This document shows, one piece after another, positions 22,713-32,215 of a stretch of 64,000 nucleotides of DNA; the stretch's first letter is position 1; each line of letters begins with the position of its first letter. The notes beneath the pieces were generated by a model that was given only the letters and a program-made list of their open reading frames with translations, ran no database searches and was not told the origin of the DNA. Location: positions 1-64,000 of the forward strand of contig NZ_FNHH01000001.1 in the NCBI RefSeq assembly GCF_900103545.1. Direction: 5' to 3'. Source of the stretch: Daejeonella rubra (GTDB lineage Bacteria; Bacteroidota; Bacteroidia; Sphingobacteriales; Sphingobacteriaceae). The position numbers and the translations under genes are program-made.

Positions 22713-23759
22713 TCAATTTAATGATTTCATATCGATTACAAAACGATAATGTACATCTCCGGCAAGAGTTCTTTCATAAGCTTCATTGATCTGATCCATA
22801 TTAATTAGTTCAATATCTGAACTGATGTTATGTTCTGCACAATAGTCGAGCATTTCCTGTGTTTCTTTAATACCTCCAACCAAGGAGCCAACAAGACTTC
22901 TGCGGCCACCGATAAGCTGAAATGCTGAAACCTCTGAAGGGCTTGGCGGAGCACCTAACAGCACCATAACACCATTCGTTCTCAAGAGAGCAAGATATTG
23001 ATTGTAATCATGTTCTGCTGAAACGGTGTCAATTATAAAATCAAAACTTCCGGCCATATTTTTCATATTTTCAGGATCAGAAGTTATCTTGAAATGGCTT
23101 GCACCTAATCTTTCTGCATCTTTTTCTTTGCCTTTTGATCGGCTAAGAACCGTTACTTCAGCGCCCATAGATGAAGCGATCTTAACAGCCATGTGGCCTA
23201 ATCCGCCTAAGCCCAATACCGCCAATTTATCTCCCTTTTTAACATTCCAGTGTTTCAAAGGAGAGTAGGTGGTGATGCCTGCACATAAAAGAGGCGCAAC
23301 ATTTGCCAATGGTAATTTGTCGGAAACATTTAACACAAAATGCTGTGTCACAACTATATGGCTCGAGTATCCGCCATAGGTGATAGTTTTGCGATCCTGT
23401 GAGTAAGAGTTATACGTTTGAGTATGTCCATTTTCGCAATATTGTTCCTGATCATCCTTGCAGTTACTGCAATGTCTGCAAGAGTCAACGAAACAACCAA
23501 CTCCAACGGTATCACCTATTTTAAAGCGGCTGACAGAATCACCCACACGGGTTACTTTACCAACGATCTCATGTCCCGGAACAACAGGGTAAACAGTTCC
23601 ACGCCATTCATTCCTCGCTGTATGTATATCTGAGTGGCATACCCCGCTAAACAGGATCTCGATCTCTACATCATCTGAACCTGGTTCGCGACGATCGATC
23701 TGCCATGGTTCCAGGGGTTTTTTCGCACTAAGGGCGGCGTATGCTTTAACTGCTTTCAT
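22713..23759 (-). CDS. Zinc-dependent NAD(P) alcohol dehydrogenase (cinnamyl/YahK type)
   Basis: A 348-residue medium-chain dehydrogenase that interconverts aldehydes and alcohols with NADPH. The catalytic zinc motif GVCHSDIH and the GHEIVGKVTRVG segment are in the first 75 residues. The four structural-zinc cysteines lie in CFVDSCRHCSNC/EQYC. The Rossmann motif is GLGGLGHMAVKIA (about 186-198). The pattern CRHCSNCKDDQEQYC and GGYSSHIVV places it in the YahK/cinnamyl-alcohol subgroup, which has broad aldehyde specificity. There is no signal peptide. It probably detoxifies aldehydes and is not necessarily part of the sugar locus. Confidence 0.92.
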   Translation of the reverse strand: MKAVKAYAALSAKKPLEPWQIDRREPGSDDVEIEILFSGVCHSDIHTARNEWRGTVYPVVPGHEIVGKVTRVGDSVSRFKIGDTVGVGCFVDSCRHCSNCKDDQEQYCENGHTQTYNSYSQDRKTITYGGYSSHIVVTQHFVLNVSDKLPLANVAPLLCAGITTYSPLKHWNVKKGDKLAVLGLGGLGHMAVKIASSMGAEVTVLSRSKGKEKDAERLGASHFKITSDPENMKNMAGSFDFIIDTVSAEHDYNQYLALLRTNGVMVLLGAPPSPSEVSAFQLIGGRRSLVGSLVGGIKETQEMLDYCAEHNISSDIELINMDQINEAYERTLAGDVHYRFVIDMKSLN

Positions 23760-23979
23760 CTTTGCTTGATAGGTTATATTTTATTCCCAAATTTAATTAA
23801 GTTTTCAAAGGAATAGGGCATACCTTTTTACGTTTATGATAATTTCCTGTAAGATTGATACTTACTCTATTAATTTAACTGTGAAGGCTGGAAATTGTTT
23901 GCGATTTCATTGATAGCTTTTCAATAATTCGAAAGTCTATAGCAATCATTATAGGATTATTTATTTATCATTTGTAAAT

Positions 23980-23993
23980 TGTGTACGTAAACG
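23980..23993. promoter_or_regulatory. TACGTA-centred motif, possible LacI-type operator
   Basis: TGTGTACGTAAACG lies 6 bp before the amidohydrolase start at 23999. The motif TGT(G/T)TACGTA also occurs before the beta-propeller gene (31996) and before the PKD protein gene (34611). CG-centred palindromes are typical of LacI-family operators. No LacI gene is in the window. Confidence 0.3.
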
Positions 23994-23998
23994 ATACT

Positions 23999-24952
23999 AT
24001 GAAAACTAATAAGCCAATTTCACGCCGTTATTTTATTGCAGGTACAGGAATTTTTCTGGCCGGATATGCATTAAATCTCAAGGGATCAGTAGTAAATGCT
24101 GATGAGCCGATCATTGACATTCATCAGCATACAGATTATGCAGGGAGGAGTCAGGATAAAATGCTTGCACATCAGCGGATGATGGGTGTGACCACAACTA
24201 TACTTTTACCTGCCGGAAGGTCATTGAACTATGGTTCGACTCATTACGGACTAAGTAATGGTTTGCAGGTGAAGGCTGGAGGCAATGAGATCTGTTATCA
24301 GTATGCCCGTGATCATGCACCTGAAATGCTTTTTGGAGCTTGCGAGGTTCCTGATTTTCCCGGTGCAATTCCGGAGATTGAAAAGTATCTGAAACTGGGT
24401 GCCAAGATGATCGGGGAATTAAAATTCAATGTAGATTGTGATTCAGCAGAGATGCAGAAGATCTACCAGCTTGCACAGGAATATGATGTGCCCGTACTGA
24501 TGCACTGGCAGTATAATATGTATAACCGTGGTTTTGAGCGCTTTCATAAGATGCTTGAAAAGTACCCGAAAGTCAATTTCTTAGGTCATTCACAAACATT
24601 CTGGGCTAATATTGATAAGGATCATCCGGATCAGAATGTTTTGTACCCCAGGGGGAAAGTGAATCCCGGAGGCTTAACCGATCGTTTGATGAGTGATTAT
24701 CCTAATATGTTTGGGGATATCTCGGGAGGGTCAGGATTAAGTTCACTGACAAGAGATGAAGATCATGCCCGTGCCTTTTTAACTAAGCATCAGGATAAAT
24801 TGCTTTACGGAAGTGATTGTGATGATGCAGCAGGTCACGGTCCTGCCTGCCAGGGTGCCGGAACCATTGCCGCCATTAAAAAGCTTTCAGCAAGTAAGGA
24901 AATTGAACGTAAGATCTTGTATTTTAATGCAAAGAAGATGTTCCGCCTATAA
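23999..24952 (+). CDS. Amidohydrolase family protein, Tat-exported
   Basis: A 317-residue metal-dependent hydrolase of the amidohydrolase-2 (TIM-barrel) family. The N-terminus has a twin-arginine leader (ISRRYFIAGTGIFLAG). The metal-binding HxH is in IDIHQHTDY, further His residues are in VLMHWQYN and FLGHSQTFW, and an Asp in LLYGSDCDD. I start at the ATG at 23999; a GTG six codons upstream overlaps a likely operator. Relatives include lactonases and decarboxylases of aromatic or sugar acids, so lactone hydrolysis in sugar-acid catabolism fits the locus. It is convergent with the SGNH hydrolase gene, whose end is 3 bp away. Confidence 0.85.
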   Translation: MKTNKPISRRYFIAGTGIFLAGYALNLKGSVVNADEPIIDIHQHTDYAGRSQDKMLAHQRMMGVTTTILLPAGRSLNYGSTHYGLSNGLQVKAGGNEICYQYARDHAPEMLFGACEVPDFPGAIPEIEKYLKLGAKMIGELKFNVDCDSAEMQKIYQLAQEYDVPVLMHWQYNMYNRGFERFHKMLEKYPKVNFLGHSQTFWANIDKDHPDQNVLYPRGKVNPGGLTDRLMSDYPNMFGDISGGSGLSSLTRDEDHARAFLTKHQDKLLYGSDCDDAAGHGPACQGAGTIAAIKKLSASKEIERKILYFNAKKMFRL

Positions 24953-24955
24953 AAC

Positions 24956-25681
24956 TCAGCGGCTCTTCTTCTTAATTATTTTTATGATCTTTTCAGCAAT
25001 CAGTTTATGACCTGTATCCATTGGATGCGTACCATCCGGCAGTAAACCTTCCATTCCCTCCGGGCTCTTTTTAGCAAAGTGATGAAATAGTTTCCAGGAA
25101 TTGATCAGTTCTACATTTTCAGATCTGGCGAGTTTGATCACGGCATCTTTGTAAAGCTTTAAACGTTCATGACGAAATTGATCAAGTTTTGAACTAAGCG
25201 GATTAGGGGTTAGCAGGATGATCTTTCCATCGATCTTTTTGATCTCCGTTATGAAATATGTCAGATTTGCAATGTATTTTTCAATTGGAATACGTGATGC
25301 GGTTCCAATCCCATTATCCTGATAGGCATCATTTAATCCGAAGTTCATGGTTACCCAATCCGGATGATGCTGTAGCACAGCTTTTTCAAACCGGTCCATA
25401 CCATGTTCGATCTTAGAATCTTTGTAATCTTTTCCATATCCGGTATGACTGCCGCCAATTCCTGAGTTGATCACCTTATTTGTAATTCCTGCCTCGGTGA
25501 GCCCTTCATGAATTCGAACGGCATATACTTTTTCAATTCCTTTCCGGGGAGCAGTTGTAGAGTTACCGAAAGTAACAATGGTCAGTTCTTTTTTCGACTG
25601 AGCGAAAGAAAATGTACTTAATAGAACGATTAACAGTGCTGTTAAGACACTAAACAGGGAACGTATATTTATAATTTTCAT
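24956..25681 (-). CDS. SGNH/GDSL-type hydrolase
   Basis: A 241-residue exported esterase-like protein with a signal peptide to about residue 27. The SGNH blocks are visible: block I FGNSTTAP (catalytic Ser in GNS, where the family usually has GDS), the Gly of block II in INSGIGGSHTG, block III NFGLNDAY (GxND) and block V LPDGTHPMDTGH with catalytic Asp and His. In Bacteroidota sugar loci such enzymes remove acetyl groups from polysaccharides. The Asp-to-Asn change in block I is seen in some active members, so it does not rule out activity. It is transcribed toward the amidohydrolase gene. Confidence 0.85.
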   Translation of the reverse strand: MKIINIRSLFSVLTALLIVLLSTFSFAQSKKELTIVTFGNSTTAPRKGIEKVYAVRIHEGLTEAGITNKVINSGIGGSHTGYGKDYKDSKIEHGMDRFEKAVLQHHPDWVTMNFGLNDAYQDNGIGTASRIPIEKYIANLTYFITEIKKIDGKIILLTPNPLSSKLDQFRHERLKLYKDAVIKLARSENVELINSWKLFHHFAKKSPEGMEGLLPDGTHPMDTGHKLIAEKIIKIIKKKSR

Positions 25682-25743
25682 ATGCTGTACTTTGTGAAAA
25701 ATGAATTTAGTAAATATTTGATCATCCGGCTGTCAAAGGAATG

Positions 25744-25778
25744 AAAAAGCTCTTCCTGTTAGGCGGAAGAGCTTTCTT
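25744..25778 (-). terminator. Terminator of the beta-helix gene
   Basis: AAAGCTCTTCC (25746-25756) and GGAAGAGCTTT (25765-25775) form a perfect 11-bp stem with an 8-base loop. Read on the minus strand it follows the beta-helix stop codon and is trailed by U residues. Confidence 0.8.
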
Positions 25779-25797
25779 TTTAATTGTAATATGCAAA

Positions 25798-26940
25798 TCA
25801 GGAGACCTTTCCGTCGGCATAGAGATTATTTGTTGTGTATGTTTTTTCTTCAGCTCTGACTGCTGCTGCAGCATCTTTATGAGTTGGCATCCAGTTATGA
25901 TGCACATCACATTTGTCCTGCGGAACTCCGCGGATCACAACGGCCCTTTGTGGCCCCAAAAAGGTATTGTTGTACATTTCCATGGTGGTTCCGGCAATAT
26001 TGGTATTGTCTTTACGATCACGGCCGCCGTGCATATCAAAGTTATGGCTTAAGGAGATTCCCAATTCCACATTATGCCGGGCAATATACCCACAACCCGG
26101 TCTGCCGGTACCGGCTAATGAATGCCTGTTTTCATTGAACTGATTGAATTCAATAATTGAACTTGCCTGATCATGGCTTACTCCGTATCCAAGACCATTG
26201 TACTGGCATCTGTGGATCAGGTTATGATGTATGTGATGCCCTGTGCCGGCCTGCAGACTGATGCCAGCTCCTGAGAATGCGGTAATGATACAATTATCTA
26301 CTTCAAGATCAGGGAATTTACAAAGGATTCCTTTGGAGGTAGGGAATTTATAATAATAAGTATGACCTGGTCCGCCCGGTCCGAATGAACGTTTATGATG
26401 GTCTAAATATCGTTTTGGATTCGGACCTTCTAAGCGGATCCCGCTTATCCTGACATTGGCTCCATTGATCAGGATCATGCCGGGAGTATCTATTCCGTCA
26501 CTTGTGATCTGGGCGCCTTCTGATCCGTTATGTCCTCTATCGCTTGCCAGGGTAACTCCTTCCGGAATCTTCAGCATGATCTTATCGATGTAGATAAAGG
26601 TTGTCATGTCTATAAGCTTATCCCCGGGGATGAACACTACCTGCCCGGCTTTAGCTTTTGCCAATGCATCTATGAGTGATTCCAGACTATCCACGGTGTA
26701 ATCACCTGAAGTAATTATATTTTTATATCCTTTACCGCCGCCGATAGGTCCGGTTTCATCAGCTTTAGCACCATAAATGGCATTGCCAACCTTTTTCCAG
26801 GTAGGTTTTTCCTTTTTGCCGGAATCAAATTCTGAGTTAATTTCAGATCCTAAAACCGGAGTTCCAATGCTTAATGCGGCAAGGGAGCTTAGTGATGCTG
26901 CCGCTACAAATTGCCTTCTGTTAAAATTTTTTGTCGACAT
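25798..26940 (-). CDS. Right-handed parallel beta-helix protein (pectate-lyase-like)
   Basis: A 380-residue exported protein. A Tat-type leader (FNRRQFVAAASLSSLAALS) precedes a mature part that begins GDYTVDSLESLIDALAKA, typical of the N-terminal cap of pectate-lyase-like folds. It continues as repeating beta-helix turns with NCIITAFSGAGISLQ, HHIHHNLIHRCQYNGLGYG and YNNTFLGPQRAVVIRG. It therefore belongs to the parallel beta-helix superfamily of lyases, glycosidases and epimerases. The catalytic Arg/Lys residues of PL1 enzymes cannot be identified reliably, so substrate and mechanism are open. It lies 11 bp downstream of the heparinase-like gene and is co-transcribed with it, which argues for one shared uronic-acid polymer. 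Confidence 0.8.
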   Translation of the reverse strand: MSTKNFNRRQFVAAASLSSLAALSIGTPVLGSEINSEFDSGKKEKPTWKKVGNAIYGAKADETGPIGGGKGYKNIITSGDYTVDSLESLIDALAKAKAGQVVFIPGDKLIDMTTFIYIDKIMLKIPEGVTLASDRGHNGSEGAQITSDGIDTPGMILINGANVRISGIRLEGPNPKRYLDHHKRSFGPGGPGHTYYYKFPTSKGILCKFPDLEVDNCIITAFSGAGISLQAGTGHHIHHNLIHRCQYNGLGYGVSHDQASSIIEFNQFNENRHSLAGTGRPGCGYIARHNVELGISLSHNFDMHGGRDRKDNTNIAGTTMEMYNNTFLGPQRAVVIRGVPQDKCDVHHNWMPTHKDAAAAVRAEEKTYTTNNLYADGKVS

Positions 26941-26951
26941 GTCTTTATGTT

Positions 26952-29900
26952 TTATTTTTTAGATGACCATTCGGTATGTGATGGAATAGAGAAAGAATCA
27001 CCTTCCTCAAATTCATAGATATAGTTGGCGTACGGATCTTTTGAATTTTGCACAGCAGGATTCTTCAACCCGATGGCAAAAGTTATCGGACCACATTCGA
27101 TTCTGCTGTATTTTCCCTCACGTTTGATGCTTTTGATAGTATAGGTTGCATCTCTTTCTCCTTTATTGGAAATAATTAGCTGTTCCCCGTTCAGACTTCC
27201 ATTTTCAGGAAGGATCTGATCGACAAGTACCCATCCGCTGCCTGAAGGATTCTTATTCATCTTAACAATTTTGCCTTTGATCTGTCCATCTGATTTCAGA
27301 TTCATATTTCCATGGCTCAGTGAACTCCCATTAATGATCAAAGATTTTACTGCCTGGCCATTCTGCTTTCTCAGGTAGCCTATATTTCCAGACATGCTGA
27401 TGTTATTTGGCAGCTTCATTAATTTTTCAGATTCCGGGTTGTACAAAACATAATCAATACTTCCATTGGTATGTTCAATTTCAAGTGCTATCTGCGACTC
27501 ATCTCCATTATCAATACGTTTGACAGATTTAATAAATGGTTTTTCTTTGTAAGGTTCAAAGACAGAAACGAAAGTGCTGTTGAGGTTTTCGCCTTTGCGG
27601 TGCATCAGCACATAACCCAGTTTTTTAGGATTGCCCGGTTTATTTTGTGGAGGGTCTCCGTCAGCTATGGCAATGTCATTCGATTGTGTAAGGGAATGCA
27701 TCCTAAGATGTATATTTTCATTTGCTTTTAATCCCCTGTAACCCGTTTCAACTTTCCAATCCAGCATGATTTGTGCAGGTGGATTTAAGTCCCTTTTGAC
27801 ATTATAAAAGAACGAATAACCTTGAGGAAATCCATTTGCTGCAATACCTTTTTCTATATTCTCACCGGCATAGGTTCCTGTTTTTTGTTCGGTCAACCGA
27901 AGTCCTGAATTGCTGATCTCTCCCGGCGGCCCATGGAAACTATATAAATGGTCTTGTCCTCCGGAAACTTTAAATATGTCGATTGCATAAGCATTACTGT
28001 CTGCACCTGCATCGATCAGAAACATGGTTCTTTTGTACTCTTTGAGGTCAGGGTAAGCCTTTTTGCCGTCAATTTCAAATACCCCGAATCCCTTTACTTG
28101 CTTAAATAGTTTGGTATGCCCTCCCCAGACTTCTTTTTGAGGCTTTTCATTTACAAATACCAGATTGTGGGAAACAGTACTGCCGGTCCAATCTCTGTTG
28201 CTTGGGATATTAGTGGCAAATTCAGGATATCCATGATCCGGTGCGAGCCACTTACCAAAAGCAAGAAGGTCAAAATTCATCAGATCAGGGTGTGCATGCA
28301 TGATCGTTCGTCCATAATTATTTGCTATGGCTACTCCGCTGTTTCCACGGCCGTTTTCAAGTAATGCAAGTCCGAAGCCGCTCATCAGATACCCACCTTC
28401 AGCTCTTATTCCTGATCTTTCACCGATCTTTTGTATTTCTTTGCTGATCGCATCCGGGTCAGCAGAAAACAGGTCTCTGCCTAGCTTATCTGCCGAATTA
28501 TTATTGGCATTATATGCAGCTTTTGCAAATTCAGGGTCTCTGGTAAAGACATATCCCTTTGCAATAAATTTAGGATCTGCATAGCCATTGCTGACAGTTC
28601 CTGTTGAACCACTATCGCCCATATTGGGAATGGCTAATCCTAAGGCTGCCATTCGGTAGGCGACAAGAAATGTGGTGTTAAACTGAGGGAATTCCTTAAT
28701 GATATTATGTTTTGTATATGCCGAATAACCCTGTAAACGTTCAGCAACCTGGGTTACTAAGCGGCCCCACATCAGTGCATAACCGGGTGCACCTTCATTG
28801 GAGGTCCCATCCCTGTCGAAGGTTGTGATCATTAAACCCGGTATATTTCCCCCATCTGCTGCGAATACCCAATCGAGCCATAGATTAGTTTCCGGCTGTG
28901 AGTCCAGAGCCAGTGCGCAGGTTGCCATTGTCAGCTGCTGCATTCCCTGGTTTCCCCTGATCTGTTTTGATAAAATTGCCTTGTATGCAGTTCTCAGGAG
29001 TCCATCATCCACGTTTTTAATGAATAAGGCCCGGCTGCCTTTTTCTCCGATCCTGTATTCCTGACTTTGCTTTTTCAGGAAACTGTAAAGCTCTGAATTG
29101 TCAACAGTGCCGCTTAATATCTTGTCATATGAATCAGCAAATGCAGTGACAATACTTGTTTCCCAAATGGAACCATGGATCTTTCCCATGTAGATACCAC
29201 CGTCAGAATGGTACCATCCCTTGTCACCATAAGGTTTCCAGTCCATTTCCGGATAAACATCTGCGATACGGTCTAAAAGTATCGCTGCTTTGCGGGCATA
29301 TTTTTTATCGCCGCTATATAAGTAGGCATCAGCTAACATACTTAATCCGGAACTGATATAATCCCATTTTTTCCAGACATAATAGCCTATAAATCTATGC
29401 GAACGTCCGTTTTGGTCAATAAATCCAAAACCGTCATCTACACCATATTTATGCATCGGGTCTTTTGGGTCGGGGTGTGCTTCATTGAATAACAGGCTTT
29501 TATCACCTTTGGATGCATCAAATTGTCCGCGTTCATCAATTGCACTGGCGTAAAATTTGCCAAAATCATTGGTAGGGAACACACTTTTGCAAGAAGGGCA
29601 GGTGAGCTTCCATGGTTTATCTTCAAATTCAGGTTCATACGGATAATTGCCATATTTAAGTACATCCATCCCACATTTCAGGCATCCCAGTATTTTCGGA
29701 CCTTTAGCAATACGGTCAAGGGTAACATCGATACAACGTGGAGTATTTTGTCCGGGAACCATTGCCCATAAGTCCTCATCGCTTTTGGAAACCCAAGGTT
29801 CAGCTTTTTTGATCGTACCCGCCCTTAATTCGCGTGCCCAGTCATATTTCTGGGTGTTGTTTTGAAGATTGTTGATTTTTTCACGGGTATAAAAACCTCC

Positions 29901-29981
29901 ATACTGTCTTTGGGCAAAGGTTTTGAATGAAACCGCAGAGAAAAGCAGAATGGTTAGTGATACGTATAGTACTCGTTGCAT
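26952..29981 (-). CDS. Heparinase II/III-type polysaccharide lyase with N-terminal Cys motifs
   Basis: A 1009-residue exported protein with a signal peptide ending near residue 24. Residues about 25-140 carry two CxxC motifs (Cys100/Cys103 and Cys128/Cys131) that look like a zinc site. A long alpha/alpha toroid follows (about 145-520), then the heparinase II/III C-terminal beta domain. The HxHxD motif is HAHPDLMNF at 562-570, preceded by NNYGR (555-558) with a candidate catalytic Tyr. RGNQGMQQL near 342-350 supplies an Asn-type neutraliser. The fold cleaves uronic-acid polymers by beta-elimination. It is longer than HepII/HepIII (about 650-770 residues) and the cysteine segment is unusual, so the substrate is not assigned. 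Confidence 0.85.
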   Translation of the reverse strand: MQRVLYVSLTILLFSAVSFKTFAQRQYGGFYTREKINNLQNNTQKYDWARELRAGTIKKAEPWVSKSDEDLWAMVPGQNTPRCIDVTLDRIAKGPKILGCLKCGMDVLKYGNYPYEPEFEDKPWKLTCPSCKSVFPTNDFGKFYASAIDERGQFDASKGDKSLLFNEAHPDPKDPMHKYGVDDGFGFIDQNGRSHRFIGYYVWKKWDYISSGLSMLADAYLYSGDKKYARKAAILLDRIADVYPEMDWKPYGDKGWYHSDGGIYMGKIHGSIWETSIVTAFADSYDKILSGTVDNSELYSFLKKQSQEYRIGEKGSRALFIKNVDDGLLRTAYKAILSKQIRGNQGMQQLTMATCALALDSQPETNLWLDWVFAADGGNIPGLMITTFDRDGTSNEGAPGYALMWGRLVTQVAERLQGYSAYTKHNIIKEFPQFNTTFLVAYRMAALGLAIPNMGDSGSTGTVSNGYADPKFIAKGYVFTRDPEFAKAAYNANNNSADKLGRDLFSADPDAISKEIQKIGERSGIRAEGGYLMSGFGLALLENGRGNSGVAIANNYGRTIMHAHPDLMNFDLLAFGKWLAPDHGYPEFATNIPSNRDWTGSTVSHNLVFVNEKPQKEVWGGHTKLFKQVKGFGVFEIDGKKAYPDLKEYKRTMFLIDAGADSNAYAIDIFKVSGGQDHLYSFHGPPGEISNSGLRLTEQKTGTYAGENIEKGIAANGFPQGYSFFYNVKRDLNPPAQIMLDWKVETGYRGLKANENIHLRMHSLTQSNDIAIADGDPPQNKPGNPKKLGYVLMHRKGENLNSTFVSVFEPYKEKPFIKSVKRIDNGDESQIALEIEHTNGSIDYVLYNPESEKLMKLPNNISMSGNIGYLRKQNGQAVKSLIINGSSLSHGNMNLKSDGQIKGKIVKMNKNPSGSGWVLVDQILPENGSLNGEQLIISNKGERDATYTIKSIKREGKYSRIECGPITFAIGLKNPAVQNSKDPYANYIYEFEEGDSFSIPSHTEWSSKK

Positions 29982-30019
29982 AAATATTTGAATTTAATCA
30001 AGGGATTGTTTAAATAGGT

Positions 30020-31987
30020 TTATTTCAGTTTATAGCTCATGAGATGAGATCCGCTAACGAAGAAAATTCTTCCATCTGCATAGTCACCACCAGCTTTGAT
30101 CGGGGCAGGGGCTGTTGCTATTAATTTCATTTCATAACTATTGGGTATGACTTGCACGATTGCTCCTTTGGCGAAGAGAATATATAATTCTCCTGCTGGT
30201 CCGTTAACAAAGATCCTCGGACTTTGCTCTGCGGTCGTAGGGCCGAATTCAGCAGCTATGTCCTTCGTATAGATAACTTGCCTGGATTTTGGGTCGAAAA
30301 CGAAAAATGTTTTTTTGTCGGCAATGCCATAAACAAAACCTCCAGGCACCAAACGCATTTCACTGTATTCCTGGGCACCCGGGAACGCTGCATGCTGCCA
30401 CTCAATTTTTTTACTGGCGATGTCCATGATATATAATAAGGCTTCTTTTGCTTTCTTTTCACCTCCTGTTCCCGGTGATGTGGTTGTCCCACCTAAAAGT
30501 TTACCATTTGCTAATGGTACCAGACTCATACTGCTTTGGTTGAGTATTACAGCGGTATCTGTTAAGAGAACTCTGGTTTTAGCTTCATTATCATAAAATA
30601 ATAAGCCTCCACCGGTAGCACCATATTGCGGAGTACCTCCCATGATGATCGTTTTCTCATCAGAATGTGAAATGATACGGTAGGGGCGGATAATTGTGGG
30701 TGATACTGTAGTCAGATGGATTGGATTCGAAGTTTTATTATTAAGACTGGTAGCTATCCATGGTTTGTAAGGATCCCATTCGATCAGGTGGCCACCGGAA
30801 TAAACTCCGAAATACACTTTATTGTTCTGATTGACCAGTGCATTGAACTGTCCCAAGGCTGCGCGGTTCACCCATCGGTCATTTTTAAGATCGTAATTGA
30901 AAAAGCGCATTGGGAATGCTGTTCCTCCAACAATGGTTCCATCAGGGGCAGTTCCAATGCCCATTACAATTGCTCCGTCACTGGTATAGTTGAAATTGAC
31001 TTCCTTTAAAGCTTTAGTCTTTGGATTTTCGGTGATAAGAATCCTGTTGACAAGATCCAGGTCTTTTAAAATAGTGCCATCCGGAAAGTTCCTGTAAAAC
31101 AGTCCCTGCGGTCCGCTGATATATTTTTTCGGCATTTGTGCCTTATGTATGCCTATTTTTTTTGCTTCACCTTTATATAATTCATACCACTCATTTTCGG
31201 TAGATTCTAAAGTTCTTCCATAGACCTTACCATTCATGTCCCTATATACGGATGCAGTACCAAGCTTTCGTTCATTTTGTGGCAGTATTCCTTTTGCTTT
31301 TCCATTTTGAGGGTTAAAAGCAAGGATCTGACTGGAGGCATTACCCAGACCGAAATAGATCCAGCCTGCATCATCTGCTGCAATGGAGCGCTGGTATTGT
31401 CTCCAGTTTTCACTGTGCACGTACCCGTAATCTTTCAATACTTTAGTTTTCGGGTCAAAAGAAACAATACCGCTGTTTGGATAAGTTACTGACCATATTT
31501 TACCCTCATCATCTTCCGTCATGGACATCGCCATTTGCGACATCGTTTCTCCTGTAAAAGTAAAGGCTCTTTTTACAGGGTCGAATTCAACAAAATGGTC
31601 TTTGAACAGGGTGTAAAATTTATTATCCTGAGATAGTATGGAAGCATAAGGGGTATCCTGTTTGGGATCAAAAGTTATTGGGAACTCCTCACTTTTTCCG
31701 CTTTCCGCATCGATCATCAATAAAGAATATCCACCGCGATGATCAAAAAGCCAGACGAGTACAACATTCCTGCCATCCCCATCAACTGTTGAGACCACAC
31801 CACGGTGATTGCTTATCGGAGAGGCAACGCCATGATCAAAAAATCCATTGCCCAGATCTCTGGTAGAGGTTTTAACCGTAAATCCGCTTTTATCAGACAG
31901 TGGAATCACCTCTACTGATTTTTGGGAGTAAGCATTAAAAAATACAAGCGTAATTAATGCCAGGAAGAAAATGCTTTTTATTCTCAT
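30020..31987 (-). CDS. Exported beta-propeller protein, function unknown
   Basis: A 655-residue protein; I start at MRIKSIFFLALI (31987), which gives a good signal peptide cut near residue 22. The rest is built of repeated four-stranded blades: KIWSVTYPNSGIVSFDPKTK, GWIYFGLGNASSQILAFNP and GGFVYGIADKKTFFVFDPKS, so seven- or eight-bladed propellers are likely. Such proteins in Bacteroidota sugar loci may be lyases or binding proteins, but no catalytic motif is evident. The gene is the first of the minus-strand group leading to the heparinase-like and beta-helix genes (38 bp apart). A TACGTA-centred motif lies 9 bp upstream of its start. Confidence 0.75.
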   Translation of the reverse strand: MRIKSIFFLALITLVFFNAYSQKSVEVIPLSDKSGFTVKTSTRDLGNGFFDHGVASPISNHRGVVSTVDGDGRNVVLVWLFDHRGGYSLLMIDAESGKSEEFPITFDPKQDTPYASILSQDNKFYTLFKDHFVEFDPVKRAFTFTGETMSQMAMSMTEDDEGKIWSVTYPNSGIVSFDPKTKVLKDYGYVHSENWRQYQRSIAADDAGWIYFGLGNASSQILAFNPQNGKAKGILPQNERKLGTASVYRDMNGKVYGRTLESTENEWYELYKGEAKKIGIHKAQMPKKYISGPQGLFYRNFPDGTILKDLDLVNRILITENPKTKALKEVNFNYTSDGAIVMGIGTAPDGTIVGGTAFPMRFFNYDLKNDRWVNRAALGQFNALVNQNNKVYFGVYSGGHLIEWDPYKPWIATSLNNKTSNPIHLTTVSPTIIRPYRIISHSDEKTIIMGGTPQYGATGGGLLFYDNEAKTRVLLTDTAVILNQSSMSLVPLANGKLLGGTTTSPGTGGEKKAKEALLYIMDIASKKIEWQHAAFPGAQEYSEMRLVPGGFVYGIADKKTFFVFDPKSRQVIYTKDIAAEFGPTTAEQSPRIFVNGPAGELYILFAKGAIVQVIPNSYEMKLIATAPAPIKAGGDYADGRIFFVSGSHLMSYKLK

Positions 31988-31995
31988 AGGTTGAA

Positions 31996-32009
31996 TGTGT
32001 ACGTACCCA
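31996..32009. promoter_or_regulatory. TACGTA-centred palindrome, possible LacI-type operator
   Basis: TGTGTACGTACCCA is a near-perfect palindrome (one mismatched pair in seven) immediately upstream of the polysaccharide operon start (31987). It shares TGTGTACGTA with the motif at 23980. The position fits repression of the operon. Confidence 0.4.
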
Positions 32010-32215
32010 TAAATATAAAGTAATTTAATCCATATCAAAAAATGATAGTAATTATTTATCCATTTATCAATCTATGGATATTATGATCATTCTCGAATAA
32101 AAACTTGTTTTCCAAGAAAAATATTTTCTGATTACGACAATTATTTAAAACTATTTTTCTATAATTGAGCTCAAATACTGTAAAACAACCGGTATTGAAA
32201 TCTAAAAAATCTATT

